A stretch of 64,000 nucleotides of DNA from Aquilaria yunnanensis (GCA_039654915.1 CM077597.1:61594001-61658000), one strand, 5' to 3'; positions 36,238 to 48,844 are shown, counted from the first letter of the stretch. The notes: generated by a model from the sequence alone, not told the origin. A program made the numbers and translations.

Positions 36238-38698
36238 ATGTCAGATCCGACCCCGTTGCTAACTGTTCGACCTCTCCCCGAGAGTTTTCTTCCTCTCGAA
36301 TCTCATCCTTGTACTACCACTCCAGAGAAGGTGAGGAAGTTGATGGCCAAGTATTACCTTCCTTCTTATCTCGTCCCGAGGTTGGCCATCCTGGGCACCT
36401 ACGGATTTATGTCAAATTCGCATGAGGTTACCGTTTACTGAGCTCAATTGAAAGCCAGTCTTTGGTACCCTCCTCACCATGTAATCTGTGAATTTTGCAA
36501 ATTCCATGGGGTCGCCGTGAACCAACTTCCCCCAAATTCTTACTCATACTTCAATTCTTTTCCATGCATGTGTGGGGTGTTTAAGGTAAAGCCCCACTTT
36601 CTTTTCTTCATGCAGTACTACAAACTCCACCCGGTCCCGAAGGGCGGCTTTTATTTCCTGCTTCCCCGAGGGTCCGGGAGCAAAAAGTTTACCTTCACCT
36701 TCGACAACAACGACAACTAGTGGGGGTGGCAGAAGAAATTTTTCTTCCTGCCGGTCCCTAAGCTTTGGCATCACGTCCCCACTAGATGGGCTTCGGGGAC
36801 CCTGAAGATGGACATCGTTGACCCCCGAAAACTCCTGACTTCGGAGCTGGCTGTTGAGTTTGATCAATTTGATAGGCTCATCCGGGCCATGGCAGACTCG
36901 GACCCTGAGGTCCTGCCATGTTCATTTTACCCTTTTCCCATCAAGTAGGACCTCATGTCCGAGGAGGTTCTTTGGGAGATGGGAGTAGTGAAAGCGCACA
37001 AGAGTGATCCTGGGATGCCCGTGCCCGTTCTTTCTGGAAAAAAGGCTTGGATAGTCATGCTCCTTCGAGGCGAGATCACATATGAGTATTTTGCTGAGAG
37101 TAAGTCTCTTTCCTGGTTTTGATACCTTTTTTCCTTTTGGACTTATGCTGATACTTTTTCCTTTTGCAGAGATGGGCGGCAAATCTGCTGATTTTTACAA
37201 GTTGCTCTTCCTAGGGCAGGCCGAAAGGGGGGAGTAGGCGCGCAAGAAGACGCCTGCTAAGAGGAAGAAGATAAGCGGCAGTGGGCCTTCTAGGGCCAAG
37301 AAGGCTAGGGCTGTTACTCTTCCCCATCCCGAAGTCGTTGTGGAGGTGCAGGATCAATCTCCTACTCTTCCTTCGACGCCGGCGGACCTTCCTTCGGACG
37401 CTACCCTTCTCGAGGCAATACTGAGCCCCATTTTTCCCGCCGAGCCTCCTTTCGAACAAAGACCTGCTTAGGATCTGGAAGGGAGCAGAAGAAGGAAGGG
37501 GAAGAACATTCCCGACGAAGTCTGGGAGGGCGGGTCCGAAGATGATGCCGCCGAAGTTCTACCAGGTTGGTTCCTTAGCCATTCTCCTGCAAACCTTAGT
37601 ATTTTTCGCATCTATGATGGTTTGGATGAATGGCTAAAGGGTGACATACTGACGGAACTTCGGCGTAAACTTGCAGAAGACATGTCTGTGGCGCCCTAGA
37701 TGGATGCCCACACCCGACGAAGGGCTCTTCGGGACAAGCGGATCCCTCATGACAAGGTGCCGAGGGAGCCTTTCTGGACGTTCACAGAGGACACGAACTT
37801 GTTCTCTGAAGATAGCCAGTTGATGGCTCCCCAAATGGTGACGGGGGTGATGACAAACGCCACCTTTCAGTCGCTCGTCACCGAATGTTCCAACGAGGAG
37901 ATCCTTGTAGCGAGGATGACCGAGCACACCGCTCAGGTAGTTCTCTCCTCTTCCTTTACTTAGAGAGATTTTCCTTCCAAGTTTCCATCATTCTTTTGAT
38001 ACCCATTCGGGGCTTCCTTCTTTGCAGCTTTTGGCATACAGCGGGTACTTCCGCACCTGGGCGTCGAAGCAAACGCAGGCCCGCTCTCGGTCCGAATATT
38101 CTTTGAGCAAAATGAAGGAGTTTTGTGCCAGACACGTCCTCGAATATGGTGAGCTCAAGATTGTGAAGGAGGACGTGGTGAACCTTCGGGCCGAGCTCGC
38201 GGCGAGCAAGCAGGGACTTCTTCTTGATTTTTCAGCCAAGGAAGTGTGCCGTTCTTTCTTCATAGAATGAGGCCCTTCGGAAAGCGAATGCTCAAGATGG
38301 CGAGAACCTGACGAAGGCGCTCGCTTTGAATGCCGAGCTCGAGGCTAAGGTTGAATCTCTGAAGAAGGGGCCAAGAGCAAGAGAAAGAAGAAGCTGGAGG
38401 AGAAGATCACCAAGCTTAAGACCGAACTGGATGCTCTTAGTGCCAAGAAGGACAAGTCTGAGCAAACGGTGAAGGTGGCTTATCAAGATGACTTCTGCTT
38501 GGCGCGCCACCAAGTCCTTACTCGGCACCCTAAGCTCGACCTCTCCTACATGTCTGCTCTGGACTTTCCTGAGGAGCCCAGGCTGGCATGGTCAAAGCCA
38601 GATTTTTTCAATCTTCCTCCAACCGGCCCGTGCCTTCTACTGGGCCAAATGATGATGATGATGCTGGAGAGGCATCGGATACCCCTGCTCAGTCATAG
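36238..38698 (+). pseudogene. antisense gene of element B (Transposase_28-like), broken
   Basis: Exons about 36238-37099, 37170-37565, 37677-37936 and 38028-38698 match C in number and in splice ends. Exon 1 is in one frame but has TGA at 36439 and TAG at 36718 and about 36946, each where C has sense codons; the last two replace W. The VPKGGFYFLLP motif is intact. Exon 2 has further stops (for example near 37234). Exon 4 keeps the ending pattern QDDFCLARHQVL. It is dead as a protein gene but shows the family is older than C. Confidence 0.8.
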
Positions 38699-39044
38699 GC
38701 TTCTTCTTACTTTCTTGTGTTCCTGTTTGCTTGTACGTTTTTGCCTTAGAATTTTTAATGAAGATTTTTTCCTCCAATCTCCATTCTTTCTTCCGAATAT
38801 GAGTAATCAGAAGTTAGTGCAATCCTAAGTATGCATCTTTGGCGAACGCCCGCACCTATGTTCTTCGGAGAGAGTCTTTTTAGACTTTTCCCTCATCCTG
38901 CCGAGTATTTAGACTCCACCAAGGAGTTAGTTCCAAAGAGAGAACTATTAAGGAACTTCTTCCTAGCAATGCGGCCATATTCGGCGTGTACTTTCATTGA
39001 CAACTTCGGGGAGGAATAGTTACAAGCTTTTTCTGAAAAAATGT

Positions 39045-42000
39045 CTAAGTATAGAATTTTTTCAGAGAGTCTGAATGCCAAGTATTTTTCAGCTCTACCC
39101 CCTCGGTATCGCTTAGTTTGTAGACCCATGGGCGAACCTCATCGAGGACCAAATAAGGTCCACTCCAATTTGCCTGAAGTACCCCTTCTGACGGCTTTTG
39201 TGTCTCAAATTCGGCCTTTCGGAGAACAAGGTCTCCTTTTTTTTTATTTCTTTTCTCCTTACATGTATGTTAGCTGCATGAGCTATTCTTTGTTGGAAAG
39301 CCTTTCTCCTTAGTTCGGCCATTTCGCGATGTTCCTCGGCGAGGTCTAGTTTTGACCTCAAGCCGATATTATTTCCTCCTTCGTCAAATACTTGTATTCT
39401 TACCGAAGGTTATATGACCTCGATGGGAATAATGGCCTCTATCCCATACACGAGTGAGAAAGGAGTTTCTCCCGTAGCTCTTCGGAGAGTCATTCGGTAG
39501 CTCCACAGCACACTTGGGAGCTTTACTGGCCATTTCCCTTTTGCCTCCTTTAATCTTTTCTTCAAGCCATCTTTTATTGTCCTGTTGGATACTTCGACTT
39601 GCCCATTACTTTGGGGGTGGGCTACTGTGGTGAAATGCATTTTTATGCCAAGGTCGGTCATGAATTCCTTAAATCCTCTATTCGTGAACTAGGTTCCATT
39701 GTCGGCCACTATTACCCTTGGTATGCCAAATCAGCATATGATCTTTTTCCATACAAACTTTTGAGCATCCTTTGCCAATATTGATGCCAGTGGCTCTGCT
39801 TCTATCCACTTAGTAAAGTAGTCCACCGCGACTATGCAGAACCTTACCCCACCGAGAGCATTTGGAAAAGGTCCGATGAGGTCAATGCCCCACACAGCGA
39901 AGGGACAAGGATAATCTGCTAAGTTTATCTTCTCCGAAGGTAGATTTTGGATGTTGGCGTGCCTTTGGCAGTTGTCACATCTTTGGACAAACTGCCTTGC
40001 GTCTTTCCTCAAGGTGGGCCAAAAGTATCTTTGGTGGAGTAGTACCCTAGCAAGGGCGTTTATTCCTATATGGGAGCCACACGCCCCTTCGTGGACTTCT
40101 TCAAGTACTGTCCTGACATCATCTTCGCCTATACATTTTTGCAGGGGGCTCGCATACCCTTGTCTGTATAGCTCTTCTCCAATGAGGAAGTGTCTTCCTG
40201 AGCGCTTTCTTACTTTCGCGGCCTCTTTAGGATCCTTAGGGAGTTCTATAGTTGCTAGATACTTCCTGATGGGATCTCGCCATCCTTCCCCCGAAGTTGC
40301 TATGCACATCAGTTCTGTGCTAGGTTGCTTCAGCACCTTAATGGGTTCCTTGCATTTGGCTAAGGAACCAACCTGAGGGTTATCACTTCGAGGTACATTT
40401 TCGATCTGTACTGAATCAAACTCTCCAATGAGTTTTTTGACGAGATCCTGATATTTGGCTAAGGTTGGATCCTTTGCCACGTATTCCCCTTTCATCTACC
40501 GAACTACCAGTTGTGAGTCACTGTGGACCATGAGGTATTTTATGCCGACTTTTCTGGGCAGTTTCAGTCTTGCTATAAGGGCCTCATATTTGGCGATGTT
40601 ATTGGTAACATCAAAACCGAATTTGATTGCCTTAGTGGCTTCCATGCCTTCGGGTCCCCGAAAGACTATTCCAATGCCCTGGTGTCTTGCGCCTAATGCT
40701 CCATCAACAAAGAGCTTCCATTCTAGGTTGACCGTTGTTCGGTCTTCCTTAGTGGTTCTGGCATTCTCTATTTCTGGGATTTCGACAATGAAGTCTGCCA
40801 GTGCCTGGGCTTTTACTGCCCTTCTTGGCTCGTAAGTAATGTCGTATTCTCCAAGTTCAATGGACCATTTTGATAATCTTCCCGAATGCTTTACTCTTTT
40901 CATTACATCGCGTAGAGGCAGGTTACTTCGGACGGTAATAGCGTGTCCTTGGAAGTAAGGTCGCAATCTTCTACCTGTGAGTACTAAGGCGTAGATGGCT
41001 TTTTGGAGTAATGGGTACCTGATCTCGGCGCCATGTAGGGACTTGCTTACATAGTATACTGGCCACTGCCTCCTAGCTTCTTCTTTTACAAGGACCGAAC
41101 TCACCGCTTTTTTGGTTACTGCTAGATAAAGGATGAAGGGTTCTCCTTCCTGGGGTTGCCGAAGTGTTGGCAGTTTGGTCAGATACTTTTTAAGCTCGTC
41201 CCAAGCTTTCTGGCATTCGGAGTTCCATGGATGCTCCTGGGTTTCAGAGCTGTCCTCACCTTTGAGGGCTTTAGTGAGTACTTTGAAGAATGGTCTACAT
41301 CGGTCACCGTACCTGGAGATGAATCTGCTAAGGGAAGTGATTCTTCTGGTAAGCCTTTGTATATCTTTGATGGATGTCGGTGTTCAGAAATTCAGCAGGG
41401 CTTTTACTTTTTCAGGGTTGGCATCTATTCCCCTTTCTGATACCATAAACCCGAGAAACTTTCCTACACTTACCCCGAACACACATTTTCCGGGATTGAG
41501 ACGTATGTCGTACTTCTGAAGTCGTTGGAAGGTTTCGGTGAGGTCAGTGATATGATTACCAGGCATTTTGCTCGACTTTCATATCATCAACATATACTTC
41601 CATATATTCTCCCGATCTGTGAATCAAATACCTTGTTCATTAGCCTTCGATAGGTAGCCCCTGCGTTTTTCAGCCCGAAGGGCATTCTGACGTAGCAGTA
41701 GGTGCCTATCTTTGTGATGAAGGCTATTTTTTCTTCGTCTTCGGGATTCATCCGAATCTGATGATATCCACTGAAGGCGTCGAGGAAGCTAAGAAGCCCG
41801 TATTCGGCGGTTGCATCTACCAGTTAGTTTATGGCTGGTAAAGGGTAAGAATCTTTTGGGCAAGCGTCATTCAAATTTCAGAAGTCAATGCACATTCGGA
41901 GCTTTTCACTTCCTTCTTTTGTGGCGATGACGATGTTACTGAGCCATTCGGGGTATTCTACTCCTCTTATTACCCTGGCCTCAATGAGGCGACTAACTTC

Positions 42001-43977
42001 GGCTTTAACAAAGGAATTCTTATGAGCCGATAGACTTCATTTTTTCTGCCGAACTGGTCTGGCGTTCGGTTGCACTCTAAGATTGTGGTGGATTATGCTG
42101 GGATCGACCTCGGGCATATCTTTCGGCGAGTAGGCAAATAGATCTTTGTTCATACATAAGAAGGATAAAAGCCTCTTTTTGTCGTCCTCGGCCAGTTTTT
42201 TCCCCACTCGGGTGTTTCGGCCAGGGATCAACTCTACATCCCCTGTTTCTACTTTTCCGAGGCTTTCAATTTTCCCCTCCATTGTTTCCTCACCCTTCAA
42301 GACCATTTTCTCTTTTGCCGAAGTCTGCACTTGGATCTTTGCTGGGCTTTGCCTGGCCATTGTGAAGACCTTTCTGACTTCGGCTTGCTCAATGAAGATC
42401 TCTGCGTCTCCATCTTTGGTGGCGAAGGTGACCGTTAGGTACTTTATGTCTGGGCGAATGTGGAAGTTGCCCTGAGTCTGCCTTCCGAGGATAGCATTGT
42501 AGGCCGATGGTACATCAACGACAATAAGTCTTGTCTTCATGGTGGCCATTAACTCTTCCTGGTTATGGGGGGAAGCCCCTTTTAGCATCAAAGGCAAGTC
42601 CACGTACCCAAGGACACGAAGTTCGGAGGGTCCGACGCCCAAGGTGGGGGAGCTGACTGGGCTGAGGTGGTCCCTCAGAATGCCTAGCTTCGGTAGCAGA
42701 TGGGAAAAGATGACATCGGTGTTTGAGCCGTCATCGAGGAGTACCCTTTTGACGTCACAGTTTCCTATCCTTGCCATAACAAGGAGTGGATCGTCGTGGG
42801 GGAACTTTACTGTAGACCCATCTCTACGAGTGAGTCTACTTGGGGAGTTCCCGTACTCCATTACGGAGATCTCTCTTATCTTCCTTTTTCTCTCAGCTAA
42901 AGGTATGCCAGTGGTGATGGTTTGGATAACCCCTGCTGATGGTGGCAAGTTCTTTCGAGGGCTTCTGTCCCGATGTCTGTCCGAGTCATACTCTTTGTTG
43001 TCCCCTATTATCTGCTCTTCCTTTCTTCCTTTTGGGGAAGGCATCCGTAAGTACCGACGGAGTTCACTTTGTTTGATCAGGGACTCAATATACTTCTTCA
43101 GCTGGAAGCAATCTTCAGTGTCAGGGCCATGGTCCCGGGGAAACTGACAGAATTTCTTCACATTTCTTTTGCTTTCCGAGCTCATGGCCTTTGGTCTCGA
43201 AACTATAGTTCCTTGCCTTTCTAGTGCCATGAGGATGCTAGCTCTTGGGGTGTTCAAGGGGGTGAATGACATTGGCCTTTTCCCCCTCTACCTTCAGGGC
43301 CTTTCTCCATCATTTTGATGGCTGGGCCTTTCGGTGCGACGGTGTTCTCCTTTTGGTCCGCCCATCCTGAGCTCTTCGACCGTCATGTGTTGTTCGGCCC
43401 TTCTATAGAACTCCCCCAGAGTTTCTAGGGGGTCTTTGGAAAACTCATAAAACAGTTGGGAATCCCTCCGAAGTCCTCTAACGATCGCGAGGATGCGGAT
43501 TTCTTGGCGAAAGTCTTGCACGCTCAGTGCTTCTCGGTTAAACCTCTCCACGTAATCGCGAATGGTCTCCCCTCCTCGCTGAGCGATGTCGAACAATTGT
43601 ATTGGCATTTTGTCTGTTGGCCTACTACCGATGAACTACTGAGTGAAGGCAGCGGATAGCTCATGGAAGCTTAGTAAGCTCCCGTGGGCCAGAGAGTTAT
43701 ACCACGCCATTGCTAGACCCGTAAGTGTTACTTCGAAGCACTTACAGAGCGTAGCGTCATCCGCGCCATGGAGTACCATGCTTCATTTGTAATTAGTCAG
43801 GTGCGCCTGAGGGTCACTTCATCCGTCGTATGTTTCTAGGCGAGGTACCCTGAAATCGCTGGGCATGGGTCCCTCTACTACCTCGCGTACGAAAGGGTGA
43901 CTCTTCTCCGGTGTAAGAGTCAGACAATCTGGACCAGACCGGTTTTCGGGAGATTTGTCTCTCGACCTTCTCCAGTC
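39045..43977 (-). pseudogene. gag-pol of element B, main part, broken
   Basis: Reads leftward from the C insertion point at 43977 to about 39045. In order: gag domain (43608-43294), zinc motif C-x2-x-x4-x-x4-C region near 43130, protease with LLDDGSN near 42735, RT with YVDDM near 41582-41596, RNase H, archaeal-type RNase H with VDGALGARHQG near 40700, and integrase. Many frameshifts and stops break it into at least seven frames. The integrase NGTQF codon Q is TAG (39689-39691), the same codon lost in element A. Confidence 0.87.
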
Positions 43978-44844
43978 TGATGGCCCAGGGCCTCATCGTT
44001 GTGAGTCATGATGACTGTTGAGGAGACTTCTAGGAGGAAGAACGCCTGGAAGGTGGATCGCCTCTAGGAGAGTACCTGGAAAACTGGGAAATAGGGTTAG
44101 GAGGCCCCCGGAGTGTTTTTCCGGGGGGGGAGCCTCCGACGCCCAAGTCAGTGGTGGCCGGAAGAAGGAGAAAGTCACTAGCTCAAAGAGAAAGGCAGAA
44201 AAGTCTCACCTGGTCTTTTCTCAGAGTATGGGAGCCGTATCTCCGGCCTGCCAACCTCCTGTCAAGTATTTATTTCCTGTATATATAGGAATACCTAGCC
44301 CGTTCAGATCATGACACGTGTGCGGTCGGATGCTCCTGAACGTCTGGGCGTAGGGGACAGATAGTTGGTAACTAGGTGGCCTCGAGCCTTGTGCTGAGAC
44401 GAGCCATGATATGATTCTGATGGCGTCTGCGCGTCAGGGCGACTTTTTACGTCTATGGTGGGACGTGTCAGAGGCTTCCTTAAATGCTTCCTTAAATGCG
44501 CCTGCCGTACTCCCGAGGTCCCTGGGCGAGGTCGTCCTCTAGTTCGGACAGAGCCTCTTCGGGAAGCCTACCCTCAGTTCGGGGGTTCCCAGTTCCAGGG
44601 GGTTCCGCCTTCGGGGATATCATATTCGGGCAGCAATGTCTGGTGCCACTTTTCCGAAGGCGCGTTGTTCACAACCTTGGGGGGCGAATGGAGTCCTCAA
44701 GTTTTACTGGCGTGCCGAGGCTCGGAGCTCTCAGGCTATCTCCCGAGGTGCATGATTCCACCTATTCACGGGAAGCGCCAGTTCTTCTGGCCGTTGTTGT
44801 GGCAGGGTATTCGGCCAGATTGAGGCGACAGCCTTTGGCTATCA
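43978..44844 (-). repeat. 3' LTR of element C (867 bp)
   Basis: Plus-strand TGATGGCC to GGCTATCA. Near-identical to 54312-55178 and 60877-61743. Confidence 0.95.
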
Positions 44845-44859
44845 CATGCCCCCCTCTGG
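44845..44859 (-). promoter_or_regulatory. polypurine tract of element C
   Basis: Minus-strand CCAGAGGGGGGCATG directly before the 3' LTR. Confidence 0.8.
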
Positions 44860-44935
44860 AAAGCCGAAGTGAAGACTTCGGTTTGCATCTCTTTCCGAGG
44901 TTGCCGTTGGGAGTCTTGTTAGGAAGCATAACCTG

Positions 44936-45095
44936 TTCCGAGGTCGCACCTTTTGCCCGAGGGTCTGGGCTGTTCGGCCTTGGCCTTTTCTTTGGTGTCT
45001 CCGAGGCAAAGCCTGTACCGAAGATACACCTCTTGCCCAAAAGTCATGGGCTGTTCAGCCATAGCCTGTCTCTTGGTGTCCTCGAGGTGGCCTGC
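44936..45095 (+). repeat. two direct repeats, 80-bp period, upstream of the antisense gene
   Basis: Units with CCTGTTCCGA or CCTGTACCGA, then TTGCCC and GGCTGTTC, begin near 44933 and 45013. A matching pair in element A has a 79-bp period, so the arrangement is conserved. Confidence 0.6.
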
Positions 45096-45253
45096 TTTTT
45101 TATTTCTGCAGGTCTGATGGCCAAGCGTGTCAGACTGAGCGGCGCGTCTCCATTTCTCAGGGATGTCAAACGACGTGTCCCAATCAGGAGGCGTGTCCCG
45201 GTTTTCCAGGCACGTTTGGGGAGGCACGTCCCCCATTTCTGCGCAGCGGTTGA

Positions 45254-45398
45254 CACGTGGCTTCTTGCCATTGGAGGAGAGGCGCGTCATTTACAGAGGG
45301 CGCGCCTTTTCGGGTGCAGCGGGCAGTTACGGCGACGGTTCGCCTCCAATGGGTACTTATGATGTTTTTTCGGTTACCCACCTTTGGCCTATAAATAG
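45254..45398 (+). promoter_or_regulatory. promoter of antisense gene, element C: G-box and TATA
   Basis: A G-box GACACGTGGC (core 45254-45259) is 131 bp before the TATA box TATAAATAG (45390-45398). The ATG follows 288 bp after the TATA. The order and spacing resemble A, and G is identical. Confidence 0.75.
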
Positions 45399-45685
45399 CC
45401 CATTCTATCATAAGTCCCATTTACTGTTTTTCTGCTCTTTTTCTGCTCTGCCCTCTGTTCTTGCGTTTTATCTTGCTTTCTGTGGCGGAGCTTCTTTAAT
45501 CAGAGCTTTTTCCAACCAACTTTCACGACGGCGTCCTCCGGCAAATCTTTTGGTGGGTTTTGATTTCCAGAGTACTTGATTCCTCTGTTTTTCTGAGTTT
45601 TTCTGGAAAACTGCTGTTTTTTTCCAAACTCGTCTTCTGAGTTTTTTCTGGAAACTATTTTCTTTTCCATCTCAAACTCTTTTTC

Positions 45686-48036
45686 ATGTCTGCGATGCCT
45701 GTTCCCGAGAGCTGGAAACCTCTTCTGGCCCATCCTTGCTGTACCACCCCCGAAAAACTAGAGAGGTGGAAGAAAAAATTCTTTCTTCCGTCTTACGCTG
45801 TGACCAGACTGCCTCGTTCTAGCCATTTTGCTTTTTCAAACCGTGGCGACGAGGTTACCGTCTTCCGAGCCCAACTGAAGGCCGGTCTTCGGTATCCTCC
45901 CCCGAAGGTGGTTTGCGAGTTCTGCCAATTCCATGGCATTGCTGTGAACCAGCTTCCCCCGAACGCGTACTGCTACTTTAACGCCTACCTCTGCATGTGT
46001 GGCGTGTTCGGGATAGAGCCCCACTTCATTATTTTCATGCAGTACTACAAGCTCTATGTGGTCCCGAAGGGTGGCTTCTATTTCCTGCTACCTCAGGGAT
46101 CCGGGAGCAAAAAATTCACCTTCACCTTCGACACGAAGGACAGCTGGCGGGGGTGGCAGCCTAAGTTCTTTTTCCTCAAGGTGGATAAGAACTGGTCTGA
46201 TGTCCCGACCAGGTGGGCTCAGGGAGTGCTGAACGCAGACGTCGTCGATCCGAGGATGTTGCTGACCCCACCGTTGGCTTCCGTGTTCGCGGATTTCGAC
46301 GCCCGTATTCGGGCAGTCGCTGACTGGGCTCCCGAGGTCTCTCCTCGTGCTCTTTACCCCTTTCCTATCAACTGGGGGTTGATGACCGAAGAAGTCCTTC
46401 GGGAGCTGAAAGTGGTTAAGGAGCACGAGACTGACCTCAATATGCCCGCTCCCGCCATCGCCGGGAAAGACTCCTGGCTGGTCAAGCTCCTTAAGGGGGA
46501 GACTTCTTTCGAAACTTTTGCCGAAAGTGAGTAATCTTCCATCCCTTTATACTTTTTCCTCGGACTTACGCTGATATTTCTTCTCTTTTTCAGAGATGGG
46601 CGATGGGGCTGCCGCTTATTACAAGGCCCTCTTTTCTGGCCAGGTGGAGAAGGGGGAGCAGACAAAGAAGGCGGCTTCCCGAAGAAGGAAGACGACAGGG
46701 GCGGGACCCTCGGCGAAGCGAGTTAGGAAAGCTCTCCAGTCTCCTCAGCCAGAGCTTTTGGAAGAAGAAGCTGGCGAAGACGCTGGTCTTGTTGAAATTC
46801 CACCGGCCGAGGTCCCCGCTACTTCCGCCGAGGTGCCTCTTCCCGACCTCGAGGCCCCCAGAAACACTGTAGTGGTAGAAGTACCCACCGCCGAGGAGCG
46901 GTACCGGCAGAAGGGTAAGGGTCTTTCTTCCGAGGGGCCCGAGGATTCCGAGGACACTGTCTCCGAGGTTCCTCCAGGTATGTCTTTAGCCGAAGTTCAG
47001 CTCCTTTTTCTTTCGCGAATTTTTCTTTTGCTCCTAACTTCCTTCTCACTTTCAGGGGAGCCTCTTACTGTTGGCTGGAGGGCCATTCATGAGAGGAAAC
47101 GGGCCCTACGTGATGCCACAATCCCTGAGGGGAAGATCCCCTTGGAGCCCTTTTGGACAATTACGGAGGATATGAATCTGTTCTCCGACGATTGTCCGAA
47201 GATGACCAAAGAGATTTGGAAGGGGATGACCACTGATGCCTCCTTCCGGGCCATTGCGGCGGCTCACCCGGGGGATAATACCCTCGCCGCAAAAGTCACC
47301 GAGCATGCTGCTCAGGTATAGTCTCTTTACACTTTTTTCCTCAATTTTCTAAGTGTTTAGACTTGTACTAACCTGGACTTTTGCCTTGCCGTAGCTGCTG
47401 GAGTACGCTGGTTATCTCCAAGTTCGGGTGGCCAGACAGGCTGCCTCCAAGGATGCGACTTCGCGGGAACTCAGTGAAGCGAAGGCTTCGCTTGCGAAGG
47501 TGATCGCCAGCAACCAGCAGCTGACAGCGGATTGTTCTCAGCAACTTGCTGCCGTTCGGGAGGAGTTCTCGAAGAAAAGAGAAGAACTTGAAAAGGACTC
47601 CTCCCGGAAGATTTCCGACCTCGGCGACCAAGTAAAGGAGCTGCTTGCCGCCAATGAAGATCTTGTCAAGGACAAGGCTGTTTCCGACAGTCTTGCGTCG
47701 AGTTTGACGGACGAGAACACTGCTCTTCAAGCCGAGGTCGAGGCTCTGAAGAAGGAGTCCGGAGAGATGCTGGGGATAAGCGAGCTCGAAGAGGAGGTTG
47801 CTGAGCTGAGGGACGAGGTCAATGTCCTTGGCATTCAAAAACGTACTTCTGACGACATGGCCAAGGTCGCCTTTCAGGACGGCTTCTGCCTCGCTCGGCA
47901 CCAGGTGCTGCAGAGGTTCCCAGATTTGGACCTCTCTTTTCTGGAGGGCCTAAATATTCCTGAGGGACCTCGGTGGCAGTGGTCCAGGGTCGAGCATCTG
48001 AAGCTTCCTGGTCTTCGTCCACCCGGCTCTCCCTAG
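45686..48036 (+). CDS. antisense gene of element C, four exons, Transposase_28-like protein of 708 aa
   Basis: Exons 45686-46526, 46594-46977, 47056-47315 and 47395-48036, with GT and AG intron ends; the joined frame is open to TAG at 48034-48036. Start chosen as the first ATG after the TATA; a second Met is codon 4. Residues 1-281 form a compact aromatic-rich region with CEFC (77-80), CMC (103-105) and VVPKGGFYFLLP (125-136). By memory this fits Pfam Transposase_28 (putative gypsy-type transposon), whose function is unknown. Exon 2 is basic then acidic and P-rich. Exon 4 is a long charged coiled coil. Extra antisense ORFs between pol and the 3' LTR are known in Tat elements. It converges with gag-pol, whose stop is 809 bp away. 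Splicing is inferred, but all three introns recur in A and B. Confidence 0.85.
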
Positions 48037-48167
48037 TTTGCTTTAGGGCTCCTCTTATTTTTCTCCTTCGTGCTCCTTCTTTGGACACTTCTTTTGTAAG
48101 GCAGCGTTTGCTCTAAATGAACAATCTTTTCGGCTAAGTCCTTTCTTGCAAGTTTCTTCATTTCCAC

Positions 48168-48712
48168 TGTCCCGAACACGTTCGCTTCAAGAGACTTTCG
48201 GAAAACCTGCAACCAAAGAAACTTTTTACCTTCCTTTGTCCCGAGCGTGCTCGCTCAAGAGACTTTCTGGAAAATTTGTAAAAATTTGGCTAAGTCTTTT
48301 GCAGGCTTTTTGTTTCCTTTTATCCCGAACATGTTCGCTCAAGGGCCTTCGGAAAATCTTTAGCCAAATTTTTCTGTCTTCCAATTGTCCCGAGCATATT
48401 TGCTCAAGGGACTTAGGAAAATCTTCACGAGATTGCTCATTCCCTTTTTCCCGAGCACGTTCGCTCAAGGGTGTTCGGAAATTACCTCTGCTTTTGTTTT
48501 CCCGAGCACGTTCGCTCAAGGGTGTTCGGAAATTACCTCTGCTTTTGTTTTGGCGTGTATTTTTGCGAGATTCTTGCTTTCCCTTTCTCCCGAGCATGTT
48601 CGCTCAAGGGTGTTCGGAAAATTTTCTCTGCACTGATTATGCTGAGTACCTTTGCAAGATTCTTGTTTCCCATTTTTCCCGAGCATAGTGGCTCAAGGGG
48701 CTTCGGGAAGTC
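48168..48712. repeat. eight hairpin repeats between convergent genes, element C
   Basis: Eight units of TCCCGARCACGTTCGCTCAA type followed by GGGTGTTCGGAAA or a variant start near 48170, 48239, 48323, 48386, 48449, 48501, 48589 and 48678. Arms such as CCGAGCAC and GTGTTCGG can pair around a loop of about 12 bases. Spacing is uneven (about 50-90 bp). The array fills most of the gap between the stop codons of the antisense gene and gag-pol. Element A has three units at the same place. Confidence 0.85.
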
Positions 48713-48844
48713 ACAACCGCTTTTTTCGTGGCGAGCACCTTCGCGGAAATCTGTCTTGGACAATTTTGGTATACTTGAAAATTTTTCTCAAGACCATTCT
48801 GTACTTAGAATATTTCTTGTACAACATACTTCTTCCGCTCAACC

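Noticed and set aside
44496..45362. Plus ORF of 288 codons over the C 3' LTR and antisense promoter
   Set aside because: It crosses the LTR, the polypurine tract and the promoter of the antisense gene; composition is that of GC-rich non-coding sequence.
48146..48688. ORF with repeated S-L-K-G-type peptides
   Set aside because: The repeat is explained by the DNA hairpin array; units are of uneven spacing and several frames are open on both strands.
48168..48712. CRISPR array
   Set aside because: Spacing and unit sequence are irregular, spacers are themselves similar, and the genome is a plant.
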